Shown: positions 53,075 through 61,456 of the stretch, piece by piece
Layout of the letters: each line of letters starts with the position of its first letter
Numbering within the stretch: position 1 is the stretch's first letter
Source: Pseudomonadota bacterium
GTDB taxonomy: Bacteria > Pseudomonadota > Alphaproteobacteria > Rhizobiales > Tepidamorphaceae
Assembly: GCA_023458595.1 (NCBI GenBank)
Contig: JAEWYT010000189.1
Span: forward strand, 7,683-71,682
Length of the DNA: 64,000 nt
Reading direction: 5' to 3'
Program-made: the position numbers and the translations under genes
The notes under the pieces: model-generated
Databases searched by the model: none
Seen by the model: the letters and a program-made list of their open reading frames with translations, nothing else
Told to the model about the DNA's origin: nothing

Positions 53075-54493
53075 TCACCACTCGTACGCCCGGTCGATCC
53101 CCGCCATCTTGACGCCGGTGAAGGCCGAGGCCTCGAAGGACAGGGCGCGCAGGTCCTCGACCTCGAGGTTGTGGACGGAGGACTTCCCGCACGCCTTGGC
53201 GAGCGCGGTGATCTCCATCGTCATGGCGGCGAGGTAGCGGGCGATGCGCTCGGCGCCGGCCGGGACGTGCATGCGCTTGATGAGCTCCGGGTCCTGCGTG
53301 GCGATGCCGACCGGGCAGAGGCCGGTGTGGCAGTGATGGCAGGCGCCGGGCGCGGTGCCGAGCTTCTCGTAGTCCTCCAGATAGCGCGGCGAGTTGCAGC
53401 CGAGCGCCATCATCGCGCCGTTGCCGACCATGACCGCGTCGGCGCCGAGCGCCAGGCACTTCGCCGCGTCGACGCCGGAGCGGATGCCGCCGGCGGCGAC
53501 GAGGTTGACCTTGCCGGTCATGCCGCACTCGTCGAGCGCCTCGCGGGCGGCGCGGATGGCGCTGATCGTCGGGATGCCGGTGTGGTTCAGCAGCATCTCG
53601 GGCGAAGCGCCGGTGCCGCCCTCTGCGCCGTCGACGACGATCACGTCGGCGCCCGCCTTGGCGGCGATCGCCACGTCGTAGCGCGGCCGCGTCGCGCCCA
53701 TCTTCACGAAGATCGGGATCTGGTAGTTGGTGGCGATCCTGAGCTCCTCGAGCTTCACGGCGAGGTCGTCTGCGCCGAGGAAGTCGGGGTGGCGGATGGT
53801 CGAGCGCTGGTCGACGCCGACCGGCAGCGTGCGCATCTTCGAGATGCGCTCGGAAACCTTCATGCCGAGCAGCAGGCCGCCGGTGCCGGGCTTGGCGCCC
53901 TGCCCGACCACCAGCTCGATCGCGTCGGCGCGGCGCAGGTGATCGAGGTCGATGCGGTAGCGGGCCGGCGACATCTGGTAGAGCAGCGTCGTGGAGGCCT
54001 CGCGCTCCTCCTCGAGCATGCCGCCCTCGCCGGTGCAGGTCATGGTGCCGGCCTTGGAGGCGCCGTAGCCGAGCGCGGCCTTGGCCGGCGCCGACAGGGC
54101 GCCAAAGGACATCGAGGCGATGTAGATCGGGATCTTCAGTTCCAGCGGCTTCTCGACGATGCCGCGGCCGGCGCCGAGCACCGTCGTCGCGTCGCAGCTC
54201 TCGCGATAGCCCTCGAGCGGCAGGCGCGTCATCGTCGCCGGCACGAAGGTCAGGTCGTCGAAGGTCGGCAGCCGCTTGTTGAAGGTGTTGAAGCCCCGCA
54301 CCTGGTAGCGGCCGAGCTGGGCGAGCGCGTGCACCTCCGAGATCGCCTCGGGGGTCCAGCGCGTCGAACCGCCCTCCGCGTAGGAGGACGGCACGCCGGC
54401 GGGCCGGCCCGGCACCGCCCCGTCGCCGAACTTGATGTCGGCCTCGGAGGGCATGTCGAAGGGGTACTGGTAGGTGTTCAGATCATCAGCCAT
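53075..54493 (-). CDS. FMN/Fe-S glutamate synthase-like subunit (GltB domain 2; MgsC/GlxD type)
   Basis: 472 residues. It is the FMN-binding barrel of glutamate synthase as a separate subunit. G-A-L-S-A-P-A-K-A-A-L-G-Y-G, the Lys/Glu stretch G-Q-G-A-K-P-G-T-G-G-L-L, D-G-A-E-G-G-T-G-A-S-P, and [3Fe-4S] ligands in C-H-H-C-H-T-G-L-C-P-V-G are all there. In methylotrophs a like subunit with MgsA and MgsB makes N-methylglutamate; in rhizobia the GlxBCD set has the same form. The start overlaps the preceding subunit by 16 bases. Its place beside a gamma-glutamylamide synthetase supports the N-alkylglutamate reading. Confidence 0.88.
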   Translation of the reverse strand: MADDLNTYQYPFDMPSEADIKFGDGAVPGRPAGVPSSYAEGGSTRWTPEAISEVHALAQLGRYQVRGFNTFNKRLPTFDDLTFVPATMTRLPLEGYRESCDATTVLGAGRGIVEKPLELKIPIYIASMSFGALSAPAKAALGYGASKAGTMTCTGEGGMLEEEREASTTLLYQMSPARYRIDLDHLRRADAIELVVGQGAKPGTGGLLLGMKVSERISKMRTLPVGVDQRSTIRHPDFLGADDLAVKLEELRIATNYQIPIFVKMGATRPRYDVAIAAKAGADVIVVDGAEGGTGASPEMLLNHTGIPTISAIRAAREALDECGMTGKVNLVAAGGIRSGVDAAKCLALGADAVMVGNGAMMALGCNSPRYLEDYEKLGTAPGACHHCHTGLCPVGIATQDPELIKRMHVPAGAERIARYLAAMTMEITALAKACGKSSVHNLEVEDLRALSFEASAFTGVKMAGIDRAYEW

Positions 54494-55176
54494 GCGCCTG
54501 CATCCCGGCTCTCGAAGTACCAGAGGCGCTGACCCGAAATCATCTTGCGCCAGTTCCGTGAGGTGTCCTTCAGCCCGAGCGGATCGAGAATGGCGTCGAC
54601 CTCGGCCACCTCTTCCGCCGTCGGCTCGAGCACCTTGACGTCGACGCCGAGACTGTCGACCTCGCCGGCGACCCAGACCTCGCCGGCCCACAGCGCGTCG
54701 GCGCAGGAATGGCCGGCGCCTCCGAGCGCGATGATCTTGCCGGAATGGGCCATGAAGCCGGACTGGTAGCCGACCTTGCCCTCGACGACGATGTTGCCCG
54801 CCTTCATCGCCACGCCGCAGCGCGGACCGCAGTTGCCCTTCACGTGGATCAGGCCGCCGGTCATCGCCGCCCCGCAGGACATGCCCGCGTAGCCGCCGAC
54901 CGTGACGTGACCGTCCGACATGCCCTCGGCGACCGCCCAGCCGCAGTTGCGCTCGATGCCGACGGTGGCGCCGGTGTTGAGGCCCGCGCAGTAGTAGCCG
55001 ACGCTGCCCTCGAAATGGATGTCGACGCCCGGCGGCAGGCCGACGCCGAGATTGTGCCGCGACAGGGTGTTGACCACGCGGATCGGCCTGCCCGTCGCGC
55101 AGGCCGCCTGGATCTCCTGGTTGATTTCGCGGATCGGGCGGTCGCCGACGTCGATGACGATCTCGCCCCGGCTCAC
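54478..55176 (-). CDS. Glutamate synthase-like subunit (GltB domain 3, GXGXG repeat; MgsB/GlxC type)
   Basis: 232 residues forming the right-handed beta-helix domain of glutamate synthase. The repeating G-x-x-G-x-x-x-G pattern is easy to follow: G-Y-A-G-M-S-C-G, G-N-C-G-P-R-C-G, G-K-V-G-Y-Q-S-G, G-G-A-G-H-S-C. It is structural and connects the amidotransferase and synthase parts. The start is GTG 55176, which overlaps the stop of the amidotransferase gene (GTGA). Four or five cysteines in the repeats are more than in the classical domain and could be structural or metal-binding. Confidence 0.88.
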   Translation of the reverse strand: MSRGEIVIDVGDRPIREINQEIQAACATGRPIRVVNTLSRHNLGVGLPPGVDIHFEGSVGYYCAGLNTGATVGIERNCGWAVAEGMSDGHVTVGGYAGMSCGAAMTGGLIHVKGNCGPRCGVAMKAGNIVVEGKVGYQSGFMAHSGKIIALGGAGHSCADALWAGEVWVAGEVDSLGVDVKVLEPTAEEVAEVDAILDPLGLKDTSRNWRKMISGQRLWYFESRDAGAWLMI

Positions 55177-56117
55177 GCCGCCGCCCTCCGGTTGCCGACG
55201 CCCCATATCTCGGTGAGGCTCGGACCGTCGTAGTTGAGGACGTCGCACTCGCCCCGGAAGATGCGGCGCACCGCCTGCTCCTCGGTCGCGGCGGCGAACT
55301 CGCCGTCCTGCCAGACGACGACGAGCGGCTTCATGGCGTAGCGGTCCTTGGCGAAGCCGATGCCGTTCTGGTCGGCGATCATGTAGGTGAAGACGCCGTC
55401 GATCTCCCTGATCGACTTCTTCAGCGCCTGCTCGAGCGTCAGGCCCTCGCTCATCTCGTGCGAGACCCACACGGCGATCAGCTCGCTGTCGTTCTCGGTG
55501 AGGAAGCGGTAGCCGAGCCGGTGCAGGCGGTCGCGCCAGGTGTAGTAGTTGGTGATCTGGCCGTTGTGGACGATCGCGACGTCGGGGAACGGCCGCGCCC
55601 AGAAGGGATGGCTCGCGTTCGGCAGCACCGAGCTTTCGGTCGCGAGACGGGCGTGGCCGAGGCCGTGGGTGCCGATCATGTCGCGCACGCCGTGCTTGTC
55701 GGCCACATCCTCGGCGCTGCCCATGTCCTTCACGATCTCGAGCGAGCGGCCGCAGGACTGGACCTCGAAGCGGTCCGTCATGGCGTCGGCGTCGTTGATC
55801 CAGCGGGCGAGGTCGTCGGGATCGGAGATCACCGCCCGGAAGCAGTAGTGGGCCGCGTCGGAGGTGACGAAGGTCGGCTCCTCGAGGAAGTCCGAACCGT
55901 GCTCCTTCAGGATCAGGCGGAAGTCCTCCATGTCCTGACCGAGACGGGCGTTGTTGAAACCCATGCCGCGGAGGATATATCCCTCGTCACGCGGGATGCC
56001 GTAGACGGCGAACCCGGTGCTGTCCGCACCGCGGTGCTCCTGCGCATCCATCAGTTCGACGAGATCGTTTCCGACGCGCCCGGGGGCTTTGAGAATTCTG
56101 CCAGCGATACCACACAC
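55173..56117 (-). CDS. Class II glutamine amidotransferase subunit (GltB domain 1; MgsA/GlxB type)
   Basis: 314 residues. The start is taken as GTG 56117 because the next codon is the required N-terminal nucleophile: M-C-G-I-A-G, with the Met removed after synthesis. GGGAG lies 8 bases upstream, and an in-frame start six codons earlier would bury the Cys. R-A-D-S and H-G-L-G-H-A-R-L-A-T, then V-H-N-G-Q-I-T-N-Y, and D-S-E-L are the Ntn-amidotransferase motifs. It would release ammonia, or an amine from a gamma-glutamylamide, for the synthase subunit. It is the first gene of the trio and has operator C 29 bp upstream. Confidence 0.88.
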   Translation of the reverse strand: MCGIAGRILKAPGRVGNDLVELMDAQEHRGADSTGFAVYGIPRDEGYILRGMGFNNARLGQDMEDFRLILKEHGSDFLEEPTFVTSDAAHYCFRAVISDPDDLARWINDADAMTDRFEVQSCGRSLEIVKDMGSAEDVADKHGVRDMIGTHGLGHARLATESSVLPNASHPFWARPFPDVAIVHNGQITNYYTWRDRLHRLGYRFLTENDSELIAVWVSHEMSEGLTLEQALKKSIREIDGVFTYMIADQNGIGFAKDRYAMKPLVVVWQDGEFAAATEEQAVRRIFRGECDVLNYDGPSLTEIWGVGNRRAAA

Positions 56118-56145
56118 GTTTGCATCTCCCACCAATCATGTATAC

Positions 56146-56160
56146 TGTATTCAGTATCCA
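56146..56160. promoter_or_regulatory. Operator copy C (glutamate-synthase-like trio / GntR gene)
   Basis: TGTATTCAGTATCCA matches copy B at 14 of 15 positions. It is also part of a second palindrome, ATACTG with CAGTAT around 4 bases (56143-56158). It lies between the divergent amidotransferase and GntR genes, where the regulator could control itself and the trio. Confidence 0.75.
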
Positions 56161-56265
56161 AAACTGGCGCAAGGGGATTTGGCGAACCGGCCTCCGTGCG
56201 TGGGCGAATAAGGTATTATGCAACCCGAGTCGGTCCCAGTTGACCCCGAAAGATAGGTCTGAGGC

Positions 56266-56937
56266 GTGGCACTCAAGAGTATAAAGGCCGAACGGCGACG
56301 GCTCGCCGACGAGGTCTACCAGCAGATTCTCGGCGCGATCCTCAACAACGAGGTCGGGCGCAACGACCGTCTCGTCCAGGAGAAGCTCGCCGCCGAACTG
56401 CAGATTTCCCGCACGCCGGTGCGCGAGGCGCTGCTCCGGCTCGAGCAGGACGGCATCCTCGTCACCTCGCCGCGCGGCGGCTTCGTGCTGCACGACATGT
56501 CGGAGGACGAGGTCGAGGAGCTCTACCAGGCCCGCGCGGCGGTCGAGGGCCAGGCGGTACGCATCCTCGCCACCCGCAACGACCCGCGCGTCAACGCCGA
56601 ATTGCGCGCGACCATCGAGCGGGAGGAGCACATCACCTCGCCGACGGTCGCGGCCTATTTCGAGGCGAACCGCAACATCCACCGGCGCATGGTGGAACTC
56701 TGCCACAACCGCTACCTGCTCGAGATGTTCGACAACATCTGGAACAGGGCGATCTCGTTCCATCTGTTCGCGGCGATCGAGAAGGTCGACCTGTCGAAGT
56801 CGCTGGGCGACCACATGCACCTCGTCGACGCGATCGAGACCGGCGATCCGCGCGTCGCCGAGGACGCGATCATCGCGCACGTTGCCGAGGGTCTCGACCT
56901 GCAGATCGAGGCGCTGAACCAGAAGGAAATGGCGTAG
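56266..56937 (+). CDS. GntR-family regulator (FadR/FCD subfamily), probable pathway regulator
   Basis: 223 residues. The winged HTH spans about 14-75 with L-A-A-E-L-Q-I-S-R-T-P-V-R-E-A-L and the wing S-P-R-G-G-F-V. The FCD ligand domain follows; the three His expected to bind a metal are in N-I-H-R-R-M, D-H-M-H, and a later I-A-H-V. Such regulators usually release DNA when they bind an organic acid or amine derivative. The start is GTG 56266. Its gene is divergent from the Mgs-like trio, and the three palindromes described here fit the size of GntR operators, so it likely controls all pathway genes. Confidence 0.88.
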   Translation: MALKSIKAERRRLADEVYQQILGAILNNEVGRNDRLVQEKLAAELQISRTPVREALLRLEQDGILVTSPRGGFVLHDMSEDEVEELYQARAAVEGQAVRILATRNDPRVNAELRATIEREEHITSPTVAAYFEANRNIHRRMVELCHNRYLLEMFDNIWNRAISFHLFAAIEKVDLSKSLGDHMHLVDAIETGDPRVAEDAIIAHVAEGLDLQIEALNQKEMA

Positions 56938-56969
56938 GGCCGCCGTTTGCCCCTTCCCGCTCCGCGTCA

Positions 56970-56990
56970 TGCCCGGGTTCGTCCCGGGCA
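56970..56990. repeat. REP-like palindrome after the GntR gene
   Basis: TGCCCGGG (56970-56977) pairs with CCCGGGCA (56983-56990) around TTCGT. The surrounding GTCATGCCCGGG form is a dispersed palindromic unit of alphaproteobacteria and recurs in altered form at the right edge of this window (about 63970). It may also end transcription. Confidence 0.6.
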
Positions 56991-57066
56991 CCAGCGAACG
57001 GCGGCTGCCGGACAGCGAGCCGTCGCGATCCGAGAAACGACGTGAAAGCCGCCCGGCTCCGGGCGC

Positions 57067-57465
57067 CTAGCGCTTCCTGCCCGGCGGCAGGGTGCAGAAC
57101 ATGTCGTGGATGAGCTCGAGCATCGGCCGGGTGCGCTCGTCCGTCAGGCGGTAGTAGATCGTCTTGCCGTCGCGCCGGGCCTCCACGAGGCCCTCCTGGC
57201 GCAGCCGCGCCAGCATCTGCGACACCGTCGCCTGGCGGGCGCCGATGAGCTGCTCGAGCTCGGCGACGGAGCGCTCGCGCTCGACCAGGTGGCAGAGGAT
57301 CATCAGCCGGCCCTCGTGGGCGAGCGTCTTCAGGAATTCGGTGGCCGCCTGCGCGGTGCCGGCGAGCTCGGCCGCCTCGTCGGCCGTCAGGTCGTCGTGC
57401 CTGAGGTCCGGCAACGCGGCTGGCCCGCCCTCGGTCACGGTCGTGTTGTCGCCCACGTCGCGCAT
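57067..57465 (-). CDS. ArsR-family repressor with two cysteines (BigR/SqrR type)
   Basis: 132 residues. A winged HTH with the recognition helix A-T-V-S-Q-M-L-A-R-L-R-Q-E-G-L-V and wing R-R-D-G-K-T-I-Y-Y-R-L. Cys58 in L-M-I-L-C-H-L and Cys124 in D-M-F-C occupy the positions of the cysteine pair in BigR/SqrR, which form a tetrasulfide bridge on sensing persulfides. It lacks the C-V-C metal motif of classical ArsR. Start ATG 57465 gives a short acidic N tail. A perfect 8-bp inverted repeat 80 bp upstream is its likely own operator. Confidence 0.85.
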   Translation of the reverse strand: MRDVGDNTTVTEGGPAALPDLRHDDLTADEAAELAGTAQAATEFLKTLAHEGRLMILCHLVERERSVAELEQLIGARQATVSQMLARLRQEGLVEARRDGKTIYYRLTDERTRPMLELIHDMFCTLPPGRKR

Positions 57466-57544
57466 TCCGTCTCGTCTTCGCTGGCGGACCGCACGAACCC
57501 CGGGCGCGGTCGTGCGCCATGCGAAGCGTGCATGCCCGTGCGAT

Positions 57545-57568
57545 TTATATTCGATTTCCTGAATATAA
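57545..57568. promoter_or_regulatory. Palindromic operator of the BigR-like repressor
   Basis: TTATATTC (57545-57552) and GAATATAA (57561-57568) are perfect 8-bp arms around GATTTCCT. The minus-strand reading gives TATAAA as a -10 box overlapping one arm. The AT-rich dyad is like known BigR sites. Confidence 0.7.
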
Positions 57569-57660
57569 GCGAGAGGGTCCGGCACGTCCTCCCCTCGCGG
57601 GCGAGACCGACGAAAGCGCCGGCGGCCCCGTCAGGACGCGGAACGATCGCCCAGGACCCT

Positions 57661-58260
57661 CTATCCCCAGACCGCCGACAGGCGTGAATCGCGGCCGCAG
57701 CGGGAACGATAGTACTTATATTTCAAGGCGTTCTTCTTGTAGTAGTTCTGGTGGTAGTCCTCGGCCGGATAGAAGGCGCCGGCCCGGCGGACCGATGTCG
57801 CGACGGCCTTGCCGAAGCGCTTCTCGACCGCCGCCTTGGAGGCTTCGGCGGCCGCCTTCTGGGCAGCGTCCGAATAGAAGACGGCGCTGCGGTACTGGCT
57901 GCCGCGGTCGCAGAACTGGCCGCCGCCGTCGAAGGGATCGACGTTGCGCCAGAACACGTCGAGCAGCTTCTCGTAGGAGACGCGGGCGGGGTCGTAGACG
58001 ACCTTGACCGCCTCGACATGGCCGGTGCCGCCGGCCGAGACCTGCTGGTAGCTCGGGTTCGCCACGCCGCCGCCGGTATAGCCCGACGTCGTGGAGATGA
58101 CGCCGGCGGTCTTGTCGAAGGGCGGCTCCATGCACCAGAAGCAGCCGCCGGCGAAGATCGCCACGGCCTCGGCCGCGCGGGCGGGCATCACCGATCCGAC
58201 CGGGACCGCGAGCGTCATGAGCGCCGCGGCGGCCAGGCTCTTCAGGAAGGTCCTGCGCAT
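57661..58260 (-). CDS. msrA: Exported peptide methionine sulfoxide reductase A
   Basis: 199 residues. A signal peptide (about 1-30, ending A-R-A-A-E) sends it to the periplasm. The catalytic Cys40 is in G-G-C-F-W-C, with downstream H-V-E-A-V-K-V-V-Y-D and E-D-Y-H-Q-N-Y-Y. It reduces the S-form of methionine sulfoxide in oxidised proteins. It follows msrB by 24 bp on the same strand, so both stereoisomers are repaired by one operon. A final Cys-containing tail (S-R-C-G-R-D) may be the resolving cysteine. Confidence 0.94.
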   Translation of the reverse strand: MRRTFLKSLAAAALMTLAVPVGSVMPARAAEAVAIFAGGCFWCMEPPFDKTAGVISTTSGYTGGGVANPSYQQVSAGGTGHVEAVKVVYDPARVSYEKLLDVFWRNVDPFDGGGQFCDRGSQYRSAVFYSDAAQKAAAEASKAAVEKRFGKAVATSVRRAGAFYPAEDYHQNYYKKNALKYKYYRSRCGRDSRLSAVWG

Positions 58261-58284
58261 TCTCTCGTCTCCCCGGCGGGCCGA

Positions 58285-58752
<468 letters not shown>

Positions 58753-58944
58753 CGGTTACCTCCGATTTCGCCCATAAACATAGGGATGCCGACCCGAATC
58801 TGCAGGAAACAATGCGGTCGCGGGCGTTCACGCCTTCGTGCGGGAACGGTGATCGGCCGCTGCGACCGCGGGCATGCCGTGCCCCCCATGCCCAAGTAGC
58901 CGGATCGCCCGGAGCACGGGCCGGGGCCGGGCAGAGCGAAGGGT

Positions 58945-60171
58945 CTACCGGCCCAGCGCCTTCTTCAGGGCCGGGGCGAGATCGCCGGTATCCTCGACCG
59001 CGACATCGTCGAGGCCGAGCCAGCCGGCCATCAGCCGCAGTTCCTCGGCGAGGCCGCCGGCGACCGCGGCCTGGTCGGCGCACTCCTCCGCATGGGCCTG
59101 GTTGACGCGCAGGGCGCCTGCGGCGCGGTCGGCCTTGAGGCAGACGCGGCCGACAAGGTCCTCGCCCATCAGGAAGGGCAGGACGTAGTAGCCGTGCACG
59201 CGCTTTTCCGCCGGCGTGTAGATCTCCAGGCGATAGCGGAAGCCGAACAGGCGCTCGGCGCGGTCGCGCTCCCAGACGAGGGAATCGAAGGGCGACAGCA
59301 AGGCGCGGGCCTCGACCTTGCGCGGGGTCCGCGCGGCCGCATCGAGATAGGCGGTCTGCTTCCAGCCCTTCACCTCGACGGGGACCAGCTCGCCGGCTTC
59401 GACCAGCTCGGCGACGCGGTCCGACATGCCGGCGACCGGCAGGCGGAAATAGTCGCGCAGGTCGCGCTCGGTCGCGACGCCGAGCGATTTCGCCGCGACG
59501 CGGATCAGGTCGCGCTGGGCGTCGGCCTCGCCGGGGGTCGGGATGTTCAGGATATCGGCGGGGATCACCCGCTCCGTCAGGTCGTAGACCCGCTCGAAGT
59601 TGCGGCGCGTGGCGGTCGTCACGTAGCCCGCCCAGAACAGCCATTCGAGCGCGGTCTTGCCCTCCCCCCATTCCCACCAGCCGGGGCGCGACTTGCCGCC
59701 GTCGGTGAGCTCGGAGGCGCCGAGCGGCCCGCGCGCCTCGATGTCCTTCAGCGCCGCGTCGATGAACGCGCGCTTCTCCCGGCCGAAGCGGGCGAGGCCG
59801 CCATAGATGCCCTCGCCGGCCCGCGCCCGCTCCATGCGCCAGCGCATGGCCGGCTGCAGGTCGACGGGGATGAACGAGGCCTCGTGGCCCCAGTACTCGA
59901 AATAGCGGCGGCGCTTGTACGCCTGCCGGTGGAGCAGCGCCTGATCGTAGGGGCCGAGGCGGGAGAAGAACGGCAGGTAGTGCGAGCGCGTCAGCACGTT
60001 GACGGAATCGATCTGCACGAGGCCGACCCGGTCGAAGACCTTGCCCATGTGCTTCGGCGTGACCGAGGCGCTCGGCCTGCGGTCCGCGAAGCCTTGCGCG
60101 GCGAGCGCGATGCGCCGGGCCTTCCGGAGGCTCAGGCGGTCGAGGGGGGTCGGATCGGGTCGCGGCGGCAT
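58945..60171 (-). CDS. YcaQ/AlkZ-type winged-helix DNA glycosylase
   Basis: 408 residues of the HTH_42 family (PF06224). Recognisable parts are V-Q-I-D-S-V-N-V-L-T-R-S-H-Y near 45, Y-W-G-H-E-A-S, L-L-S-P-F-D-S-L-V-W-E-R-D-R, F-G-F-R-Y-R-L-E-I-Y and the closing G-Y-Y-V-L-P-F-L. Characterised members remove alkylated or cross-linked bases, including antibiotic interstrand cross-links. ATG 60171 is preferred; a GTG at 60204 would add 11 residues. It is on the same strand as the BenE transporter gene, 60 bases away. Confidence 0.88.
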   Translation of the reverse strand: MPPRPDPTPLDRLSLRKARRIALAAQGFADRRPSASVTPKHMGKVFDRVGLVQIDSVNVLTRSHYLPFFSRLGPYDQALLHRQAYKRRRYFEYWGHEASFIPVDLQPAMRWRMERARAGEGIYGGLARFGREKRAFIDAALKDIEARGPLGASELTDGGKSRPGWWEWGEGKTALEWLFWAGYVTTATRRNFERVYDLTERVIPADILNIPTPGEADAQRDLIRVAAKSLGVATERDLRDYFRLPVAGMSDRVAELVEAGELVPVEVKGWKQTAYLDAAARTPRKVEARALLSPFDSLVWERDRAERLFGFRYRLEIYTPAEKRVHGYYVLPFLMGEDLVGRVCLKADRAAGALRVNQAHAEECADQAAVAGGLAEELRLMAGWLGLDDVAVEDTGDLAPALKKALGR

Positions 60172-60231
60172 GGCGGCAGCGAAGCTAGCGGATTCACCGC
60201 GCACGCGGCTACCCGAAAGGGGCGGCCGGCC

Positions 60232-61437
60232 TCAATCCGCCTTCCTCTCCTGACGCCATCGTGACAAGGCCAGCATCGCGCCGCCGGCGGCCAGGCCCCA
60301 GAAGGCCGCGCCGATGCCGAAGAAGCTCAACCCCGAGGCGGCGACGACGAAGGTGACGATGGCCGCGTCGCGGTCGTCCTTGTCCTGCATGGCGGCGAGC
60401 AGCGCGTTGCCCAGCGCGCCCATCAGCGCGAGGCCCGCCACCGCCTGGATCAGCAGTGGCGGCGAGGCGGCGATGAGGACCGTCGCGAAGGTCGCGGCGA
60501 AGCCGAAGCCGACATAGACGACGCCGGCGGAGAAGGCGGCGATCCAGCGCCGGTCCGGATCGGGACCGGCATCCGGGCCGGCGCAGATCACCGCCGTGAT
60601 CGCGGCGTAGTTGATCGACACGCCCCCGAAGGGCGCCGCGACCATCGAGCCAAGGCCGGTCGCCAGGATCGTCTCGCGTACGCGCGTGCGGTAGCCATAG
60701 GCCCGCAGCACGGCGATGCCGGGGATGTTCTGCGAGGCCATGGTGACGATGAACATCGGGACGGCGATCGATACCAGCGCACCCCAGGAGAACGCCGGCG
60801 CGACCAGCACGGGCGCGGGCAGGATCTCGCGTGCCGAGGAAACCGGAAGCTCGGTCGAGGCCACGATGATCGCAGCCGTCACCGCGACGGCGACCGGCAT
60901 CGCGTAGAGCCGCGCGAACCGCAGCATGACCGCCCAGATCACGATCACCGGCAGCGCGTATTGGGGGATCAGCCCGATCGCCTCGACCGGGGCGAGGCAG
61001 AGCTTCAGGACGATGCCCGCCAGCATGGCGCTGGCGATCGACGACGGGATCGCGGCGACGAGATCGCGGAACGGCCGGACGAGGCCGGCGACGACGATCA
61101 GCGCGCCGGCGATGAGGAAGGCGCCGACGACCGCGGGAAATCCGCCCTCCACCGCCCCCGTCGAAATGAGCAGCGCGGCGCCCGGCGTCGACCAGGCGAT
61201 CGAGACCGGCTGGCGCGACCGCCAGCTCAGGACGATCGCGGCAAGCCCCATCAGGATCGAGACCGCCATCAGCCCGGACGCCGCCTCGCGACTGGTCGCG
61301 CCGACCGCGTTGAGCCCCTGCACGATGACCGGGAAGGAACTGCCGAAGCCGACGAAAGCCGCGACGAGGCCGGCGCCGAGCGCGGCCCACGGCATGCCGG
61401 GAGAGCCGGCTCCGGACGCTGACGAAGATCCTGTCAT
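60232..61437 (-). CDS. BenE-family membrane transporter
   Basis: 401 residues with about 12 hydrophobic helices. F-V-G-F-G-S-S-F-P-V near the start, W-S-T-P-G-A-A-L-L, and A-P-F-G-G-V-S-I-N-Y-A-A-I-T-A match PF03594 (benzoate:H+ symporter-like). No aromatic degradation genes are near, and the family name covers many with unknown cargo, so benzoate should not be assumed. It starts at ATG 61437, 19 bases after the methyltransferase stop. Confidence 0.86.
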   Translation of the reverse strand: MTGSSSASGAGSPGMPWAALGAGLVAAFVGFGSSFPVIVQGLNAVGATSREAASGLMAVSILMGLAAIVLSWRSRQPVSIAWSTPGAALLISTGAVEGGFPAVVGAFLIAGALIVVAGLVRPFRDLVAAIPSSIASAMLAGIVLKLCLAPVEAIGLIPQYALPVIVIWAVMLRFARLYAMPVAVAVTAAIIVASTELPVSSAREILPAPVLVAPAFSWGALVSIAVPMFIVTMASQNIPGIAVLRAYGYRTRVRETILATGLGSMVAAPFGGVSINYAAITAVICAGPDAGPDPDRRWIAAFSAGVVYVGFGFAATFATVLIAASPPLLIQAVAGLALMGALGNALLAAMQDKDDRDAAIVTFVVAASGLSFFGIGAAFWGLAAGGAMLALSRWRQERKAD

Positions 61438-61456
61438 CGGGCGCGGCCGACCCCCG

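Noticed and set aside
57545..57568. Fourth copy of the GntR operator near the ArsR gene
   Set aside because: The half-site resembles TGTATTC, but the spacing (8 bases instead of 1) and flanks differ. It is better explained as the ArsR-type repressor's own site.
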